The notes beneath the pieces are model-generated. The model was not told where the DNA came from, ran no database searches, and worked only from the letters and a program-made list of their open reading frames with translations. DNA of 64,000 nucleotides from Limosilactobacillus rudii (GTDB lineage: Bacteria > Bacillota > Bacilli > Lactobacillales > Lactobacillaceae), in contig NZ_JACIVB010000062.1 in assembly GCF_014145455.1 (NCBI RefSeq), positions 186,001 through 250,000 of the forward strand, in the 5' to 3' direction. Made by a program: the position numbers and the translations under genes. Shown here one piece after another: positions 62,280 through 64,000 of this stretch (position 1 is its first letter; every line of letters begins with the position of its first letter).

Positions 62280-63752
62280 ATGGTAAATAGAAAAAAGAAT
62301 AATAAACATTCATTAGGGTTAAATGCATTATTAAATGGTTTAAAAAATGCTTTAAATTTAATTTTTCCTCTTATTACTTTTCCGTATGTATCCAGAGTAC
62401 TTTCTGTAAGAAGTATTGGGATATATAATTTTTCAAATACTTATATTAGTTATTTTTTGTTAATAGCTGGGCTTGGAATTAGCACCTATGCTATTAGAGA
62501 GGGTGCTAAATATCGTGACAATGTATCAAAATTATCAGAATTTTCAAGTCAAATTTTCACTATTAATATTATTTCTACTGTTTTTTCTTATTGTTTGTTA
62601 ATTTTTAGTTTAATATTATTTAGTAACATAAGAAGTTATGCCAATTGTATTCTAGTATTTAGCCTTCAACTTATTTTTACAACTATTGGAACTGAATGGT
62701 TATATGTTATTTACGAAGATTATGCTTATATTACTTTAAGAAGTATCTCTTTTAAGATTATATCTGTAATCTTAATCTTTTTATTTATCAAAGATTCTTC
62801 AGATTATATTGCTTATGCTTTGATTACAGTATTTTCTACTGTAGGATCAAATATACTTAATTTTATTCATGCGAAGTCAATAGTAAAAATACGTTTGACT
62901 AGGCATATAGATTTTAAATATCATTTAAAACCTATATTGATTATATTCGCTTCGGCAGTATCGGTTACTATTTATGTTTCCTCTGATAATACTATATTAG
63001 GTCTGTTAAAGGGGGACTATGACGTTGGCATATATAGTATAACAGTAAAAATATATACAATGGCCGAAGGACTCTTAACTGCAATGCTAACGGTAATGAT
63101 TCCTAGATTAGCAATGTTATATGGTAAAAAATTAATGGATAAATATTATAGTTTGTTGGGTAATGTAATAAAGTTATTTTTAATGTTAGCTGTTCCAGCA
63201 TCTTTTGGATTAATGATGCTTGCTAAAGAAATAATCATTATATTAGGTAGTGCGAAGTACTTGCCTGGTGTTGTAGCTCTTAGAGTTATTTCATTTGCAA
63301 TTATATTTTCAACTTTTAGTTGGTTATTTTCAGATTGTATTCTAATACCGTCAAAAAGAGAAAAATTTGTGTTAAGAAGTACGATTATTACAGCTTTGTT
63401 GAATATAATTCTTAATTTTATATTAATTCCTAAGTTTTCTTTTAATGCAACAGCTTTAAGTACTGTAATTTCTGAATTTACAAGTATGGTATTAAATGGT
63501 TTATATTCTAAAGATATTTTGATAAAAAGTTCAATAATGAATGTAGTTAAATCAAAATTAATTGTGATATTAAGTGAGTGTATTTTTATAATATTAATTT
63601 GTTATGTTTGCCAATCACTTCTATATACACATATTATCCTTTGTATAATAGTATCAATAGTACTTTCATTAATAGGATATATTGTTATTCTTTTAATATT
63701 TAATGATGATGACATTAAATTATTTTTTGACTATGTAAAAAGAAGATTCTGA
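62280..63752 (+). CDS. wzx: Wzx flippase
   Basis: A 490-residue polysaccharide exporter with about twelve to fourteen hydrophobic segments (LNLIFPLITFPYVSRVLSVR, IGIYNFSNTYISYFLLIAG, TYAIREGAKYRD). It flips the undecaprenyl-linked repeat unit to the outer face. The start is ATG 62280 (MVNRKKNN), with ATG 62268 as alternative. It completes the Wzx/Wzy-dependent pathway with the wzy gene upstream. Confidence 0.92.
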   Translation: MVNRKKNNKHSLGLNALLNGLKNALNLIFPLITFPYVSRVLSVRSIGIYNFSNTYISYFLLIAGLGISTYAIREGAKYRDNVSKLSEFSSQIFTINIISTVFSYCLLIFSLILFSNIRSYANCILVFSLQLIFTTIGTEWLYVIYEDYAYITLRSISFKIISVILIFLFIKDSSDYIAYALITVFSTVGSNILNFIHAKSIVKIRLTRHIDFKYHLKPILIIFASAVSVTIYVSSDNTILGLLKGDYDVGIYSITVKIYTMAEGLLTAMLTVMIPRLAMLYGKKLMDKYYSLLGNVIKLFLMLAVPASFGLMMLAKEIIIILGSAKYLPGVVALRVISFAIIFSTFSWLFSDCILIPSKREKFVLRSTIITALLNIILNFILIPKFSFNATALSTVISEFTSMVLNGLYSKDILIKSSIMNVVKSKLIVILSECIFIILICYVCQSLLYTHIILCIIVSIVLSLIGYIVILLIFNDDDIKLFFDYVKRRF

Positions 63753-63786
63753 ATTTTTATAGAATATAAGGAGTTGTAAGTAATAA

Positions 63787-64000
63787 ATGAACAACAAAAG
63801 TAATCTGAAATTAACAATCATTATACCTACTTATAATTCTGAATTAACGATAGAACGTTGTATTAAAAGCTTATTAGTACAGGAAGAGCCAGCACAATTA
63901 ATCTTTGTTGATGACGGTTCTGTGGATAGAACTGTAGATATAATAAAAAAACATTGTAATAATAACGTAACATTAATAACGACATCGCATGTTGGGCCTT
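63787..64000 (+). CDS. Family 2 glycosyltransferase (3' partial)
   Basis: The start of a GT2 gene: KLTIIIPTYNSELTIERCIK, then AQLIFVDDGSVDRTVDIIKK with the first Asp motif; it runs off the window. AAGGAG stands about 15 bases before ATG 63787. The EPS cluster therefore continues beyond 64000. Confidence 0.88.
   Translation, partial: MNNKSNLKLTIIIPTYNSELTIERCIKSLLVQEEPAQLIFVDDGSVDRTVDIIKKHCNNNVTLITTSHVGP

Overview
The window looks like a chromosome segment of a low-GC heterofermentative lactobacillus, most like Limosilactobacillus (Lactobacillus) reuteri. The pointers are a YSIRK/LPXTG mucus-binding-type adhesin, a C69 dipeptidase, a GPH sugar symporter with a fused IIA domain, terminal menaquinone genes, strong AGGAGG ribosome binding sites with frequent TTG/GTG starts, and an exopolysaccharide locus. 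The species name is inference; no database was searched.

Positions 1-23601 are the late half of a siphovirus prophage, read left to right: portal (cut by the window edge), a phage-encoded Prp protease, SPP1 gp7-like head protein, scaffold, decoration protein, major capsid protein, four head-tail connectors, major tail protein, tail chaperones joined by a -1 frameshift, a 2069-residue tape measure protein, two tail-tip proteins (one of 1968 residues with carbohydrate-binding-like modules), two small proteins, two holins and a GH25 endolysin. Scaffold, capsid and major tail proteins share an N-terminal LN/LD-LQRFA motif, which resembles the site Prp cuts in ribosomal protein L27. The prophage ends at attR (about 23545-23601) in the 3' end of rplS (L19). 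Between the endolysin and attR is a non-annotated locus that looks like a type I toxin-antitoxin module: a 41-codon hydrophobic/cationic ORF on the minus strand, a divergent small RNA on the plus strand, overlapping promoters, and complementarity between the two RNAs.

Positions 23789-39352 are host genes: MazG-like and exonuclease III; a secreted orphan; a LacI regulator with its GPH sugar symporter (shared operator plus a cre site); polyprenyl synthase, menA and menG (the last steps of menaquinone synthesis); an MFS exporter; a metallophosphoesterase; rpsN; an unknown coiled-coil protein; L-serine dehydratase; and a PerR-box-controlled ahpC with an AhpF whose domains are circularly permuted.

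Positions 40093-53548 hold the 1689-residue adhesin, pepD, a Kef-type antiporter, a tautomerase, glpK, small unknowns, and a divergent pair of apparent competence regulators: a SigH/ComX-like sigma factor and a ComK-like protein. An HxlR regulator and a GC-rich structured RNA candidate follow.

Positions 53971-64000 open an exopolysaccharide operon: LCP ligase, Wzd/Wze tyrosine kinase pair, priming sugar transferase, glycosyltransferases, LicD, Wzy polymerase, GT32, Wzx flippase and another glycosyltransferase cut by the window end. Base composition turns strongly AT-rich from the priming transferase onward, which suggests a swapped-in serotype cassette.
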